In this document: one piece after another, positions 24,008-34,867 of the stretch
Numbering within the stretch: position 1 is the first letter of the stretch
Layout of the letters: every line of letters begins with the position of its first letter
NCBI GenBank assembly: GCA_951804985.1
Contig: OX638132.1
Span: 105,060,526 to 105,124,525, forward strand
Length of the DNA: 64,000 bases
From: Dryomyza anilis
Taxonomy: Eukaryota > Arthropoda > Insecta > Diptera > Dryomyzidae
Reading direction: 5' to 3'
The notes under the pieces: model-generated
What the model saw: only the letters and a program-made list of their open reading frames with translations
Databases searched by the model: none
What the model was told of the DNA's origin: nothing
Position numbers and translations under genes: made by a program

Positions 24008-24805
24008 ATGTCCGAGTTGCTGCTGGATCCCGAAATTCGCACCTGGGTGTTCATGCCGATCGTGTTTATCACGTTTCTCGTGGGAATTATTCAGCGCTAC
24101 GCCTCTCTATTGGTGGCGCCAAACCAACGCCCGGAGCTGAATCAACTACAGGATTGTCACGCCGTGCAGCGTGCACGCCTACTTCGTGAGCACGGTCATC
24201 TGTTGACCTCGCCCGCCTTCCGCATGCGCCAGCTCTACTTCAACGACCCCGATACCGGTTACTTTCACAGCGAACTGCGGCCCCGTCAACCCACGATCAA
24301 GCCAGCGATAATGATGAACGATCTGCTGAGGGGCGCACTGACCAATGTGCTGCCCATGATGTTTCTGGGTGGCTGCATCAATTGGCTCTTCTCGGGTTTC
24401 GTCACGACGCGCGTCCCATTTCCGTTGACATTCGACTTCAAGTCGATGCTGCAGCAGGGCGTCTATTTGGAGGCCTTAGATGCATCGTGGGTTTCTTCGA
24501 TGTCCTGGTATTTTCTCAATGTGTTTGGGCTGCGCACGATCACCAGTCTGTTGGAGCCGGAACAATCGGAAGCAGAGCAAACGCAGGGCAAAAATGATGC
24601 CATCTTGAATGCGACACTCAGCGTGCTCAGGGACCCCAAGGCAGTCTTCAAGGCAGAGTGTGAGGCATTGGAGTTGTTTGAGGATGGACATGTTTGGCCC
24701 GAAATGGAGGAAGATGCAGAGTTCGATGAGCCGAATGTAAACGAAAACGAAAGTGACTTTGAGGATGAGAATGAGGATGCGGTTGAGGACGATGAGAAAA
24801 TTTAA
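24008..24805 (+). CDS. EMC3: ER membrane protein complex subunit 3 (EMC3-like), intronless
   Basis: A single open exon encodes 265 residues from the ATG at 24008 (MSELLLDPEIRTW), chosen because EMC3 proteins start with an ELLLD..IR..W segment. EMC3 belongs to the Oxa1/YidC/Get1 superfamily and forms the insertase core of the EMC, which inserts tail-anchored and multipass proteins into the ER membrane. Visible features: TM1 about 13-36 (WVFMPIVFITFLVGII), a cytosolic coiled region 40-110, TM2 about 113-133 with NVLPMMFLGG, then SGFVTT and VPFPLTF, and TM3 about 161-183 with LDASWVSSMSWYFLNVFGLR. R30 and R176, in or beside the groove-forming helices, are retained. Oddities: no intron, and residues about 231-265 are a very acidic Asp/Glu/Asn tail unlike what I recall of the human C-terminus. 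It may be a retrocopy of a conventional EMC3 gene elsewhere. The frame is intact, so it is called functional. Confidence 0.9.
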   Translation: MSELLLDPEIRTWVFMPIVFITFLVGIIQRYASLLVAPNQRPELNQLQDCHAVQRARLLREHGHLLTSPAFRMRQLYFNDPDTGYFHSELRPRQPTIKPAIMMNDLLRGALTNVLPMMFLGGCINWLFSGFVTTRVPFPLTFDFKSMLQQGVYLEALDASWVSSMSWYFLNVFGLRTITSLLEPEQSEAEQTQGKNDAILNATLSVLRDPKAVFKAECEALELFEDGHVWPEMEEDAEFDEPNVNENESDFEDENEDAVEDDEKI

Positions 24806-24810
24806 ATAAA
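24805..24810 (+). terminator. Polyadenylation signal overlapping the EMC3 stop
   Basis: AATAAA begins on the last base of the TAA stop codon (24803-24805). If used, the 3'UTR would be only about 10-30 nt. The DNA downstream is AT-rich, so other signals are also possible. Confidence 0.4.
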
Positions 24811-25908
24811 TATTTTTAAAATATCCAATTTTTAAATTTAATTTGTTTTAATTTTTAATCAAATTTTAATTTGATTTTATTTTATATATTTTTTATTAAT
24901 TAGTAAAAACTTAAATTTCATGTAAAAAAAATTTTTTTTTGTTGTGGTCGGGTCTTTTAGAGAAAATTGCTAAATTCATAAAATTTAAATTTATAAAATT
25001 TTAAAAATTTATAAAATATACAAAATTCTTAAAATACACAAAATTTTTAGAATACATACAATTTCTAAAATTCACAAAATGTTACCAGAAAATTCATAAA
25101 ATAGTAAAATTTATAGGGCTGTTATTTTCAGTTAATTGAAAAATTCGATTAATCGAATAATTGATTAATAGTGATCTAAAAATTTGTCAAATATAAATTT
25201 AAAATTAAATTTAAATAGAGATAATTTTAGTATAATATTTTAAATTTATACTTTGTACTCTACAACAATTAAATATAATCAATAGAATTAAACAGAAATA
25301 TTCATTAGGTTATCGTAGAATATTTTTGTTTTTACGTGATGCAACTCGCAATGAGAGCCAGTCATAATTAGTGAAACGTGTCTATACATTTTTTTTTTTA
25401 AACTTCGTCAACAAAATTTAATTCAAATAGGTACTTAATAAAAACTGCGTAATTTCTGTCTACGAACTTTGGCGTAATGTTATATTGAAATAGTTTGCCT
25501 ATTTATTGCATGTAATACATAAGTCAATTATTGGCCAGATATCAAAGTCCACATTATACCTGTCTGGCTGAACACTGGGATGTACTACAACATGTGCTAA
25601 TATCCAAAACCTATATTTCATATTCTTTTTCCGTCTACTTCTCTCTATTTCGTACCACCTAAACACCGCAACGAGGAGAAAGAATATTGTTACCTACGCT
25701 CGATGATGGTGCAAAAATCAAACCGGTCGAGTGGTGACACTATTTGTTGACGACACTAGCCAAATGTTATCACTAACAACAGCAACATAACAGGTGTATT
25801 ATTCATTCTTATCTATAATATAAATTTAACTCGATTATGTTATTTAAGATTTCCGATAAAACCAATAAATAACAAATTTTGTCTGTGCTAAATTAATCAG
25901 TGCTTATT

Positions 25909-26741
25909 AAATGCTGTCTCGGTTTCACAACTGTCGATCTTTAATTTTAAAATCTGTCACGATTCCAAAACCCTGGTTCTTTACTTTTTAAATGCTGTCA
26001 CGATTCCAAAACTCTGGCTCTTTGCTTTTTAAATGCTGTCTTGATTCAAAAACTCCATTCATTGCTTACTTTTTGCTTTCGAAATGCTGTCACGATTCCA
26101 AAACTCTAGCTCTTTGCATATTAAATTCTGGGTTGATTCTGCTACGATGCTGTTATGATTCCATAACTCTCGCCTTTGCTTTTTAAATGCTGTCTCGATT
26201 TCAAAAGTTTCGATCTTAACTTTTAAATGTTGTCTCGATTGCGAAACTCTTACTCTTTGCTTTTTAAATGATGTCACGATTCCAAAACTCTGGCTCTTTT
26301 CTGTTTAAATTCTGTCACGATTCAAAAACTCTGGCTCTTTGCTGTTTAAATGCTGTCTCGATTCAAAAACTCCATTCATTGCTTTCGAAATGCTGTCTCG
26401 ATTCCAAAACTCTACCTCTTTGCATTTTAAATTCGGTGTCATTCTCTTACGAAGCTGTTACGATTCCATAACTCTCGCTTTTTGCTTTCTAAATGCTGTC
26501 TCGATTCCAAAACTCTCGATTTTTACTTTTAATTGTTATCTCGAATGCGAAACTCTTGCTCTTTGCATTTTAAATTCTGTGTCGTTAAATAACTCGCGTC
26601 TTTTGCTTTTCAAATGCCTTCTGAATTGAAAACCTCTCTCTGCCTCGATTCCAAAACTCTTGCTCTTTGCTTTTTAAATACTTTCTCGATTCCAAAACTC
26701 TCAATCATTATTATTTGAGTGCTACCTCGGTTCCAAAAGCT
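25909..26741. repeat. 42-bp minisatellite, about 20 units
   Basis: The consensus is roughly AAATGCTGTCTCGATTCC followed by AAAACTCTGGCTCTTTGCTT and a short T/A run, repeated with point changes and unit-length drift. Some units are shortened or carry CATTCATTGCTTTC variants. Short frames on both strands (for example 25992-26186 and 26268-26629) come from the repeat and are not genes. Confidence 0.9.
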
Positions 26742-27016
26742 TTTAGATAAAAAAACAAAACAACAAAGCCAAGAGTGAACGTATTTTAAAATTTAAAGTT
26801 TTGTTTAACATATACAAATAACTTTGTTTTATTTCTAAGTATTACTCCGCAATATACTTTGTTTCCTTTTCCAATAAATCTTGAAATTGATTCGTATTAA
26901 AACGCGCTTGAGACCGATACCGAAAGCAATATCCGTATTAAAAGTTTAAGTTGTACTCCCAAAAACGAATCCAAAACCAACATACGTTATATAAAATCAG
27001 ATATACGGTCATGTTT

Positions 27017-27224
27017 CGACTTTCGATCGAATTTCATATACAATATGTATATGAAATGAATTCGATGTCTCAGTACAAAAATATGTTCTTGAAATGAATT
27101 CAATCCGTTTGCTTTGACTTCAACGATTTGAATTGGTTTGAAGAACACATTGTTTATATTGTGATATCGAATTCAAAACCGTTTGTTTACTAATTATATA
27201 TGAAATTCGATCGAAAGCCGGAAC
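27017..27224. mobile_element. Small foldback element with 25-bp inverted ends
   Basis: CGACTTTCGATCGAATTTCA (from 27017) is inverted at about 27203-27224 (TGAAATTCGATCGAAAGCCG), giving about 25-bp inverted arms around a 160-bp AT-rich core. No coding capacity. No other copy was noticed in this window. Confidence 0.5.
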
Positions 27225-29584
27225 TTAGCCGATAAGCTTTAATCGAAATCCGATGTTTAAGGTTGAAACTTTCTATCCGTTTTTCGACGAATTCTGTTTC
27301 TTTTTAGATAATAACGTAATAATTTTTGGTTTCTTGTTTTAAACTGTCAACTATTCTCAATCACTAACATATTTAAATTAAACCCACAAATATAATCCAG
27401 ACAGAAATAAAGACAATTATTGAATCTTTAACTGGCGAACGTGACTATTTTGTTTTCCTAAAAAAACTCAAATAAATTCTAGAAATTTAAGGTTTTGCTT
27501 TATTTTTTACAAATCAAACAATATTATCTATAAATACTAAAGATTATGTTGTTTGCGAAGAATGGTAATTTCTATTTGTAGATTTCCATTCACCGATAAG
27601 TCGATATTTATAAAAGAAAAACTAAATTCGAAACACTACGCTAATTAAAGCCAATTAACTATCAGAACGTGTTTTTTCTTAGACCCAAACACTTTCCTCT
27701 CATATTCAGCACTACCTATTCCATAACATTGTACATTCCACTCTAAAAGATAATTTCATCAGCTACTGAAAGCATAGAAGCGATAACTACGACTTATGGA
27801 CTTTGGGCCGACGCTTGCTGAACTTTAGATTTAGCAAAGTGAACTTGCAAAAACTGATTGGATACTACCTGGTTTGATGTGGCTGAAAGCTACTGTGAAT
27901 ACGGCTAACACGATTATAATAAAACAATTTAACATTTTTCTTATCGATTGTTGGTAGATTTTTTATAACGTTCTTACACTTGGGTTTCGTCGTGACGCTG
28001 GTTGTTTTATACTGACAATCGGAAATGACGGAATTCTGAAATATTTAAAATTTAATAATAGATTTATTTATGTGATAAATGTTCGGTCCGCGCGCAACAA
28101 TGTAGATCCCACTGCATACTGTTGAACTCGGGTCCTTTGGGTAGGCTGAATCAGAAACGAATGTGATGGTGAAATAATTATGTTCACTATAGAAATTATA
28201 ATAATTATAGCACTCAATTTGAACTTTTCTACGCACATCACATACATCAATTCTATATAATTTTTCTCATCAATTGATATGCATATCTAAAATTGACAGA
28301 TATATAAATATTTTTGAAGAGATTGAACTCTGACTGATTTAAAATAATACTTTTTAGTTTATAATAATACAATTTATGCTATTAGGATCATTTATTTCTG
28401 ATATTTTCTTTTCAATGAGTCACTTTTGGTCACTTAGCAACTTCTTTCACAAACATAAGATTTGCTGAACAATGGTACACGTGCAGTTTACGACCGGTTT
28501 TAGAAAATCTGATTACAAGCAAAAGTTTTATATAAACATAACATTGTTCATGCTAAAATCAATATTATTTGGAAATTCGAGAAGATAACGTCTATTGGTA
28601 AGACGCATGCAATTATTTGTAAATTTTTGTTGATGTCAACACAAAATCATTTAAACAAATTTGCCTTTTGTTACTTAGACTGCGAACATTTATTAATTAA
28701 TAACATTTTAATATTAATTATAATCGCACCAAATAATTAACTTAGAACAAGCTTCAGCTAAATTCTTATCTGCAGGTGTCTGTCTTCCGTCGGGGGATAT
28801 TCCTCAATTGTCTCTGCCCAGACTATTTTGCATGGAAAATATTTATAAAATATTAGCATTGAATGTTAATTATTATAAAAAATAAATAAAACTTCGCACA
28901 ACAGTTCTATAGTAATCGGAATACATAGAATTTGAGCAATTTCGTATTTCATGGCCAATGATTAACAGAGGGTCTCTAATCAGTTTGCAGAAACCCCAAC
29001 ACCTGCATTCAAAATAATATTTAACGGAAATGTTACTAATTAACTGATTAACTTATATACATTTTTTTTAACTATTAATTTAATTTTTTTAGTAGAATAT
29101 TTTAATATCAGGAACACATTTATGAAATATAAAATAACTTGAACATGGTACAAATGACTTTTGTAAAGTTACAAAATATATTTCCTAATAATACTCGCAC
29201 TTTTACGAAAGCATTTGTGAAAAAAAATCTGAAAAAATCTTAAAATTATTTACCAGAGTACACACAAAATTTTATATAATTAAGAAATCGTTATGAGCGA
29301 TGATTATTAAATTTAGTTGAAAAAAAAACAATTGAAAAAAAATATTCAATGACCAGATCTCGGCTATGCAACAATTACTGGACGCCGAAGAACACTGATA
29401 TTATATGAAACGTTATATATGAATGGTCTGCAGTTATCGAACCGATTAATATCGATACAAGCATTAGAAGAATTCCGTCGGGGTATATTCTTCGAACTCT
29501 CTTAACTTAAAATTCTTGAAATTTTGAAAATTTTTGAAATAAGTTCGATATCAAAATTCTTTAAAAATTAGAATCGGTTTAATA

Positions 29585-30114
29585 ACGATCGTCAATGCCA
29601 AAGGGGCGATTGTTCATTTTTAAAAATGTTGGGATACAAATTTTAAAGTTTGAAGTGCTTTAAAAATTAGTAATTTTTTTTTTTTTTCTGTTATTTTTCA
29701 ATTATCAATTATCAAAATTCATCAATTATTATAACGTATATAAAATATCTTTGGAGTTGAAGAACTTACTGAACTATAAATACGGATTTTGAAAGGCTAT
29801 ATCCTGACCGAAACGCAAATATTTTTGTTTTTTATGCTATAACTTTTTATTAGCACAAGATAAAATAGTAATGTAAAGACATTAATTGTTTGTTTTTAAA
29901 GCAAGTTTGTTTTTTTCCAAATATTAATTTGCCATTTGTAAATTTCAGGAAAAAGTTTGGCAAAATATTGTTAAATAATGATGCCAATTAATAGGTGATT
30001 TAAAAACATACAAATAATACCTATATATCACTATTTTATCTTGTACCAATAAAGAGAAAAACTACATTCAAAAATATAAAAAAAACGCAAATGTTGGCAT
30101 GATAGTGACGATAT
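29585..30114. mobile_element. Palindromic MITE, CGCAAATATTTTTG family (copy 3)
   Basis: Ends: ACGATCGTCAATGCCAAAGG (left) and TTGGCATGATAGTGACGATA (right). Inside are TATATCCTGACCGAAACGC and mirrored arms around ACAAGATAAAATAGTAATG / ACTATTTTATCTTGTACC (about 29855 and 30030). The layout matches the two copies at 16175-16860. Confidence 0.6.
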
Positions 30115-30882
30115 AGTGTTTTCAAAACAATATCTGATACACCTAAGGGTGTGTGAGAGTTTGTCTAAAGTTGAAGACTATGGAGAGAATCTGGAACATC
30201 CGATATTTGGTGATTTATAGCTACATTCGCGTAGGGAACATTCATTCGATCTCACATTGAAATTGAACACAAGAAGCTCGATTCGTCTTTCCAGACTTGC
30301 CCAGCCGATCACGCTGAGGTACGCTGTCTCTAAAATAATTGTGAAATTGATTAAATATTGTAATTCAAGTTCAAGATGATATTTTATAAAAAAAAGTGTG
30401 ATTCATAACTGATCCCACATGATCACGCAAACAAGTAGATCACGTTGAGGTAGGCAATGATTAAATCGCAAATTTTCAAGATAATTTGTTGGGGTACATG
30501 GTAAATTTAGCTGACTATTTAGTGATACTTTATAATGTATGGATATAAAAAAATCAATGTGCGGCTTTAATCATAAAACTGTTGCATTCCTTAAAAAGTG
30601 TTAATTTTATTTAATTACAAACGACATACTAAACTGAATATTAGGATATACAAATATTCATCATATTCGTTTTTTAAACCATGATTAATTGTATCGAAGA
30701 ACAATTCATAATATTGCTGACTATCAAATATGAATTTTACAAATTAATTCAATGTAATTAATGGATGAAAATTTGTTCTTGAGCTTAATAAAGTATATGG
30801 GCATTTCCAGAAAAACGTCAACCACGACCCAAAAATTCGAAATACTTAAATCTTTGAAATAACGGTGGGTTTGAAATCTTAA

Positions 30883-31144
30883 ATATCGTCGTTGTAAAAC
30901 TAAAAGTCACCAAATACATTTTTTTGAAAATTTTAAATTTCAACTTAGTTGGTAATTATTAAAAAAAGTAATTGATACATTTTTAAAGTTAAAATACCAA
31001 TTGATATTTCTACATTTTCTTATAATTTGGTACAAATATTGAGCTCATTGATCAAAAATTGAAAGATATATAAAGAATTTGGTAAATGAACAATTGGCAT
31101 TTCGGAAAAGTAGTTGGTGACTTTTAGTTCTACAACGACGATAT
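30883..31144. mobile_element. MITE, CGTCGTTGTAG-TIR family (copy 1)
   Basis: Imperfect 29-bp terminal inverted repeats: ATATCGTCGTTGTAAAAC..AAAAGTCACCAA on the left and TTGGTGACTTTTAGTTC plus TACAACGACGATAT on the right. The 262-bp element has an AT-rich interior and no coding capacity. It matches the copy at 52037-52290 along almost its whole length. Confidence 0.8.
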
Positions 31145-31230
31145 GTGAATCTAAATATCTGAAAAGAAAATTCTATTCCGATAACGATAACGTATAAAAA
31201 ATACTCATAAAGATACGTTACTATAATACT

Positions 31231-31568
31231 TAATAATAATAATTTGGCGCTACAGTCCTGTATAGAACTTCGGCCGAGCTCTCTCACCATTTGAGCTGTG
31301 CGTGTTATATTTTTACTCAAATTGGTGGGACCTACAGTTTATTGCCGAATCCGAACGACGGGTGTGAGCTTTTCATAGACAATGTTTTACTCTCGTTGGT
31401 TTGCCATTTACTGCCGAGAGGCAGCGTCGCATAGAAAAATGTTTTCTGTGAAAAAAATGATGGCAGTCGCTGGGAATGGAACCGCGGACCTTTCGGCTCG
31501 TAGTCAAACGCACCAGCGACTTTTCGCTCGTAGTCCAACGCACTAACCAGACGATCTACCGACGCTAC
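31231..31568 (-). mobile_element. tRNA-derived SINE (copy 2, inverted) with 12-bp target-site duplication
   Basis: Read on the - strand it starts GTAGCGTCGGTAGATCG, has box-B GGTTCCATTCCC and the same body as copy 1, and ends in ATT repeats (AATAATAATAAT on the + strand at 31231). A 12-bp direct repeat, TACGTTACTATA, lies on both sides (31214-31225 and 31573-31584), which is good evidence of retrotransposition. The tRNA-like head carries an internal tandem duplication of about 30 bp (TCGTAGTCAAACGCACCAGC against TCGTAGTCCAACGCACTAAC). Short open frames across it are not genes. Confidence 0.9.
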
Positions 31569-31739
31569 ACTTTACGTTACTATACAACTTGTAAATATAC
31601 CAATTTTTCATGTACTTTACGTAACCATATTAATTAATTTTAAAGAAATACAGATACAAAATATTATTTTCTGTTTTATCCGATGACTTTAATTAATATT
31701 TCTAAAGCTTAAAAATAAGCATTGAAATTTAAAACCAGT

Positions 31740-32095
31740 TGGGAAGGTTAGATCACATGGGAAATTTTAAAGTACGGACATTTTATAGTAGGTGTTATTA
31801 TAATAGTTAGGATTATCCAAATTATAGTCGGTCTAAGCCGACTATAAATACCCTACACATATGTGTGGGTACCATTCAAAGTTGTATATAGGTCACCAGG
31901 GTATATGAATCCTGAAAATAACTACAAACTTTCAATCGGTGAAGAATTTCCATACATTTGATACCCATATTTACGAATGGGTAGGTGCACCGAATTTCGA
32001 TTTTTTTTCCGGAGATGCTTCCTTCTGGGTGTTACACGGCGTACCAAACTGAATATACCCTTTCACTCTTAGTGTAGGGTATAAAAACGAACAAA
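31740..32095 (-). repeat. Dispersed repeat with CACATATGTGTAGG palindrome (copy 2)
   Basis: On the - strand it gives ATTCGGTGCACCTACCCATT, TAGTTATTTTCAGGATTC, CACATATGTGTAGGGTATTT, TCGGCTTAGACCGAC and TTAAAATTTCCCATGTGATC, in the same order as 5300-5590. This is the longest copy, about 355 bp. It ends near TAGTGTAGGGTATAAAAACG on the + strand. Confidence 0.6.
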
Positions 32096-32269
32096 TTTTG
32101 ATTTTTGTATAATATATATGTCCTATTGTCACGTACGTACGTAACCAATACATTTATACATTTATTATCATATTAAACTAACAGCATTTTTTGAAGAGTT
32201 GAATCCTCTATTTCTAAAGCAGAATTTGCTCGGCATTTTCAAGAATGTAAACATCGATTTCCTAGTAAT

Positions 32270-33010
32270 TCTAGAAAATTTTTGACAGATAATTGAAATC
32301 TGTCACTTCCGGAACTTTGAGTATCAAAAGTGTAAAATAATATCAAAAAAAAAAACATATTTTTTTCACAAAAAGGAAAAATAAATAAAAACCTTAAAAA
32401 ATCATCTGGAAATTTCGAAATTTCATTTGATTATTATTATTGTCATATACAACATTATTTTTAGCAAAAAATCGTAGTGCAAATTTCCATATGGAACGTC
32501 CTGAATTATTCTGCGATTTATTACGAAATAACTGTAAACTATAGAAGCAAAGTGTACATATACAAAAATAAAATAAATTATCTCAGCTAGGTTCAGAGAT
32601 AATTCAAAAAATATATTGAATCAAAATCGCACTGATAATTCCCAATACGAAATTTTTTGTCCCGTCCGAAATTTTTCTGTGATTTATTATGAAAAAACTA
32701 TATATTTTAGGAACAAAGTGTAAATATACAAAGAAAGCACATATATATATATTTTTTTTTTAATATTTCAAAAAAAATCATTAGTACGCAAAATTCGCTG
32801 ACTTTTTGGAATATCCATATGAACCTCGATATTTACTTCCGTTTTTGTCCCGTCCGGAACGCCCACTATTTTTTTTATATCTTTTGATCTACCGCATAGA
32901 ATTCTATAATTTTTAGCAGACGTTTAGTCCTTTTTAAATACTTTATGCACATAAATCAAGTAAATTCATTAATTTTCCTTCGAGATATTAAAGTTTTAAG
33001 CGTACGAATG
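32270..33010. repeat. Degenerate tandem repeat with GTCCCGTCCGGAA motif
   Basis: Phrases such as CTGCGATTTATTACGAAATA with GCAAAGTGTACATATAC (from about 32512) recur as CTGTGATTTATTATGAAAAA with ACAAAGTGTAAATATAC (from about 32669). GTCCCGTCCGGAA recurs near 32847 and 33010. Roughly four diverged units of about 150-170 bp. Non-coding. Confidence 0.45.
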
Positions 33011-33335
33011 TCCCGTCCGGAACCCCAAGGAAAGAAATAAATTTATAAAAAAATATCATTGATGTTTTTTTTTTTGTGTAGGATGATACAGTCGACTGAA
33101 AAAAATGCATAACGTTATTTTTGAAAATTAGACATATGTAAGTAGTCTCCGTTTCTACAATGTAACCCAAATCGCAATAACCTCACAACGCCTCACGTTT
33201 CATCAGATGATCGTCCGTCTTATTGATCACTTCATCCCCGAGTGTCCCTAGTGCTGGCCACTGCACTTCGAACTACGTTTCAATGCGGTGGTCTATTCGT
33301 TTGTGCCGCCGTAATCAGTTGCAGTTATCAGGTTA

Positions 33336-33369
33336 TCAGTGCGAATTAATTTAACAACGTGATAAGCCG
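33336..33369 (+). promoter_or_regulatory. Possible Inr with weak DPE upstream of desaturase gene 1
   Basis: TCAGTG with A+1 at 33338 is followed at +28 to +32 by AGCCG, 4 of 5 matches to the fly DPE consensus RGWYV. A nearby TCAGTT at 33315 has no DPE. It may be an alternative start for the leader exon ending at 33837. Confidence 0.3.
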
Positions 33370-33558
33370 CAACAAGCACGCGTACCTCTCAATTCAATGG
33401 CAAGGCGGCGGCAACGGCTAATCTTTCGAGGTGTCCGTTAGAATATCAAAACATTGCTGGTGGAAAAACTCGACAGAAATAATGAAGTTTTTTTTTTATT
33501 TATTTATTATTTGTGAGAGATAAGCGCCAAAATCGATAGGTGGCGACTAAAATTTGCC

Positions 33559-33564
33559 TATAAA
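33559..33564 (+). promoter_or_regulatory. TATA box of desaturase gene 1 leader exon
   Basis: TATAAA in the context GCCTATAAATG lies about 275 bp before the leader-exon donor at 33838, in a G+C-richer stretch. Transcription would start near 33590. No strong initiator is visible there, so use of this box is inferred. Confidence 0.45.
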
Positions 33565-33589
33565 TGAGCGTGACTGCCTGAAAGTGGAA

Positions 33590-33837
33590 AAGTTTGCCGG
33601 TTGACACCTCAAGCAGCAGACGATAGATCGACGGCGCTCGCTCTATTCCAAACAAACACGAGAAATTATTTCGGACGCGGCTCTGTGCAGCTTTTTCGAT
33701 ATCGAAGCAAGCAGCTGGAGACAAACCCAGCAATTCGCATTTAACTCTCGCGGTAGACGGACGTAAAAGTTCTGGTGATCGCGCGCAGAAAGATCCACGA
33801 ATTCATACAGAATAAAGTGAAAACAGTGAAAGAAAAG
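33590..33837 (+). other. Probable non-coding 5'UTR exon of desaturase gene 1
   Basis: This G+C-richer stretch ends in AAAAG followed by GTATGA (donor at 33838). The matching acceptor is TTTACTTTCAG ending at 34860, seven bases before the desaturase ATG at 34868. This gives a 1,023-bp leader intron, and the second desaturase likewise has an acceptor just upstream of its ATG. The exon start is estimated from the TATA box and is not defined by the sequence. Confidence 0.55.
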
Positions 33838-34530
33838 GTATGAAAAAAGAATACAACGTAGCATATAATTATGATAAATAAGTGAAAAATATTAAAGTGG
33901 TCTACCTAAAAAATAAAAGATTTAAATTTTAATAAAATAAAATAATTTTTTTTGCAAATTTGTAACATTTTAAAGTTTATAGAAATTTATGGAAAACATA
34001 GAAAAATTCAAACTGAAGAAAAAATCGGTTTTCTAATGTGAGATTTTTGCCATTAGCAATAACAGGAAAGTAAAAACATTTGGGAAAGTAAAAAGTACAC
34101 GTCAGACTATACATTTGTTTGCTTTTTTTTATTATCGGAATTTGATAAAATTTGTGAAACTGAGATCAAAAACAGCTTGACACCAAAATTTAAGTGCCTT
34201 GGCACACGTACCTATTATTTTTGTTTTTTTTTTATATTCAGTTATTATACGGTGTTTGTTTTTCGTATTTTTAGCTTTTTCTTAAATGCATCAAAACAAT
34301 AAAATATGTACTGTTGTTGCTAGGTGTAGATAAAGCTGAGTTGTTATTTTTTGCATATTTATTGCATATATTTCTTAGAAATTTCTATTAGAAAAATATT
34401 TATTTGTGCGTCTAATTTAATATACATTAACAACTAATGATAACAGTTCCATTGTAGTAAATATAAAATGCGCAGTTACCACGAAAATTGACCGACTGTT
34501 TTTATTCAATCAATCTCTGTTCTCTCTGTT

Positions 34531-34547
34531 CACGTGATCAGCACATT
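34531..34547 (+). promoter_or_regulatory. Candidate carbohydrate response element in leader intron
   Basis: CACGTG-ATCAG-CACATT: two E-box half-elements separated by exactly 5 bp. The first is perfect and the second has 5 of 6 bases of CACATG. This is the layout bound by ChREBP/Mondo-Mlx heterodimers, and mammalian stearoyl-CoA desaturase is a known lipogenic target of that pathway. It lies 337 bp before the start codon. It is a motif match only. Confidence 0.35.
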
Positions 34548-34867
34548 GCAAGTGCTCGCCCTGCATTTTCGCCGCTCTCACGTTGCTCTCAAATAATCAG
34601 AAAAACTGCGCGCGAACTATAATCACTGTAAAACTCATTGGGGTTCATCGTTCCGCTATACCAAATGCTAATTTTATTATTTTGCATACGCGTTCATTGA
34701 ACGCAAAAAAAACACCGCCGACGATAACAAAAAAATTTCCATTTTACAATTTGCACTGAAGAGGTCAAATATGTGTTCAGATTGATTTTTATTTGTTTTA
34801 TTAATTGATTTTTTGTGCCAATTTTTATACTAAAATTTTATTATTTTTGTTTACTTTCAGCTAAACC

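Larger units (their letters stand above)
24811..29584. other. AT-rich intergenic DNA with minisatellite and foldback elements
   Basis: Just after the EMC3-like gene (about 24965-25110) is a loose repeat of ACAAAATTT/ATAAAATTT units. The 42-bp minisatellite (25909-26741) and a foldback element (27017-27224) follow. From 27245 to 29584 I see only AT-rich unique sequence without coding character. Confidence 0.4.

Noticed and set aside
25992..26629. ORFs rich in LSRFQNSGSLLFK-type repeats
   Set aside because: Translation of the 42-bp minisatellite; the unit length is a multiple of 3, which keeps frames open by chance.
31045..31538. - strand ORFs of 68-91 codons
   Set aside because: They lie across a MITE end and the inverted SINE copy.
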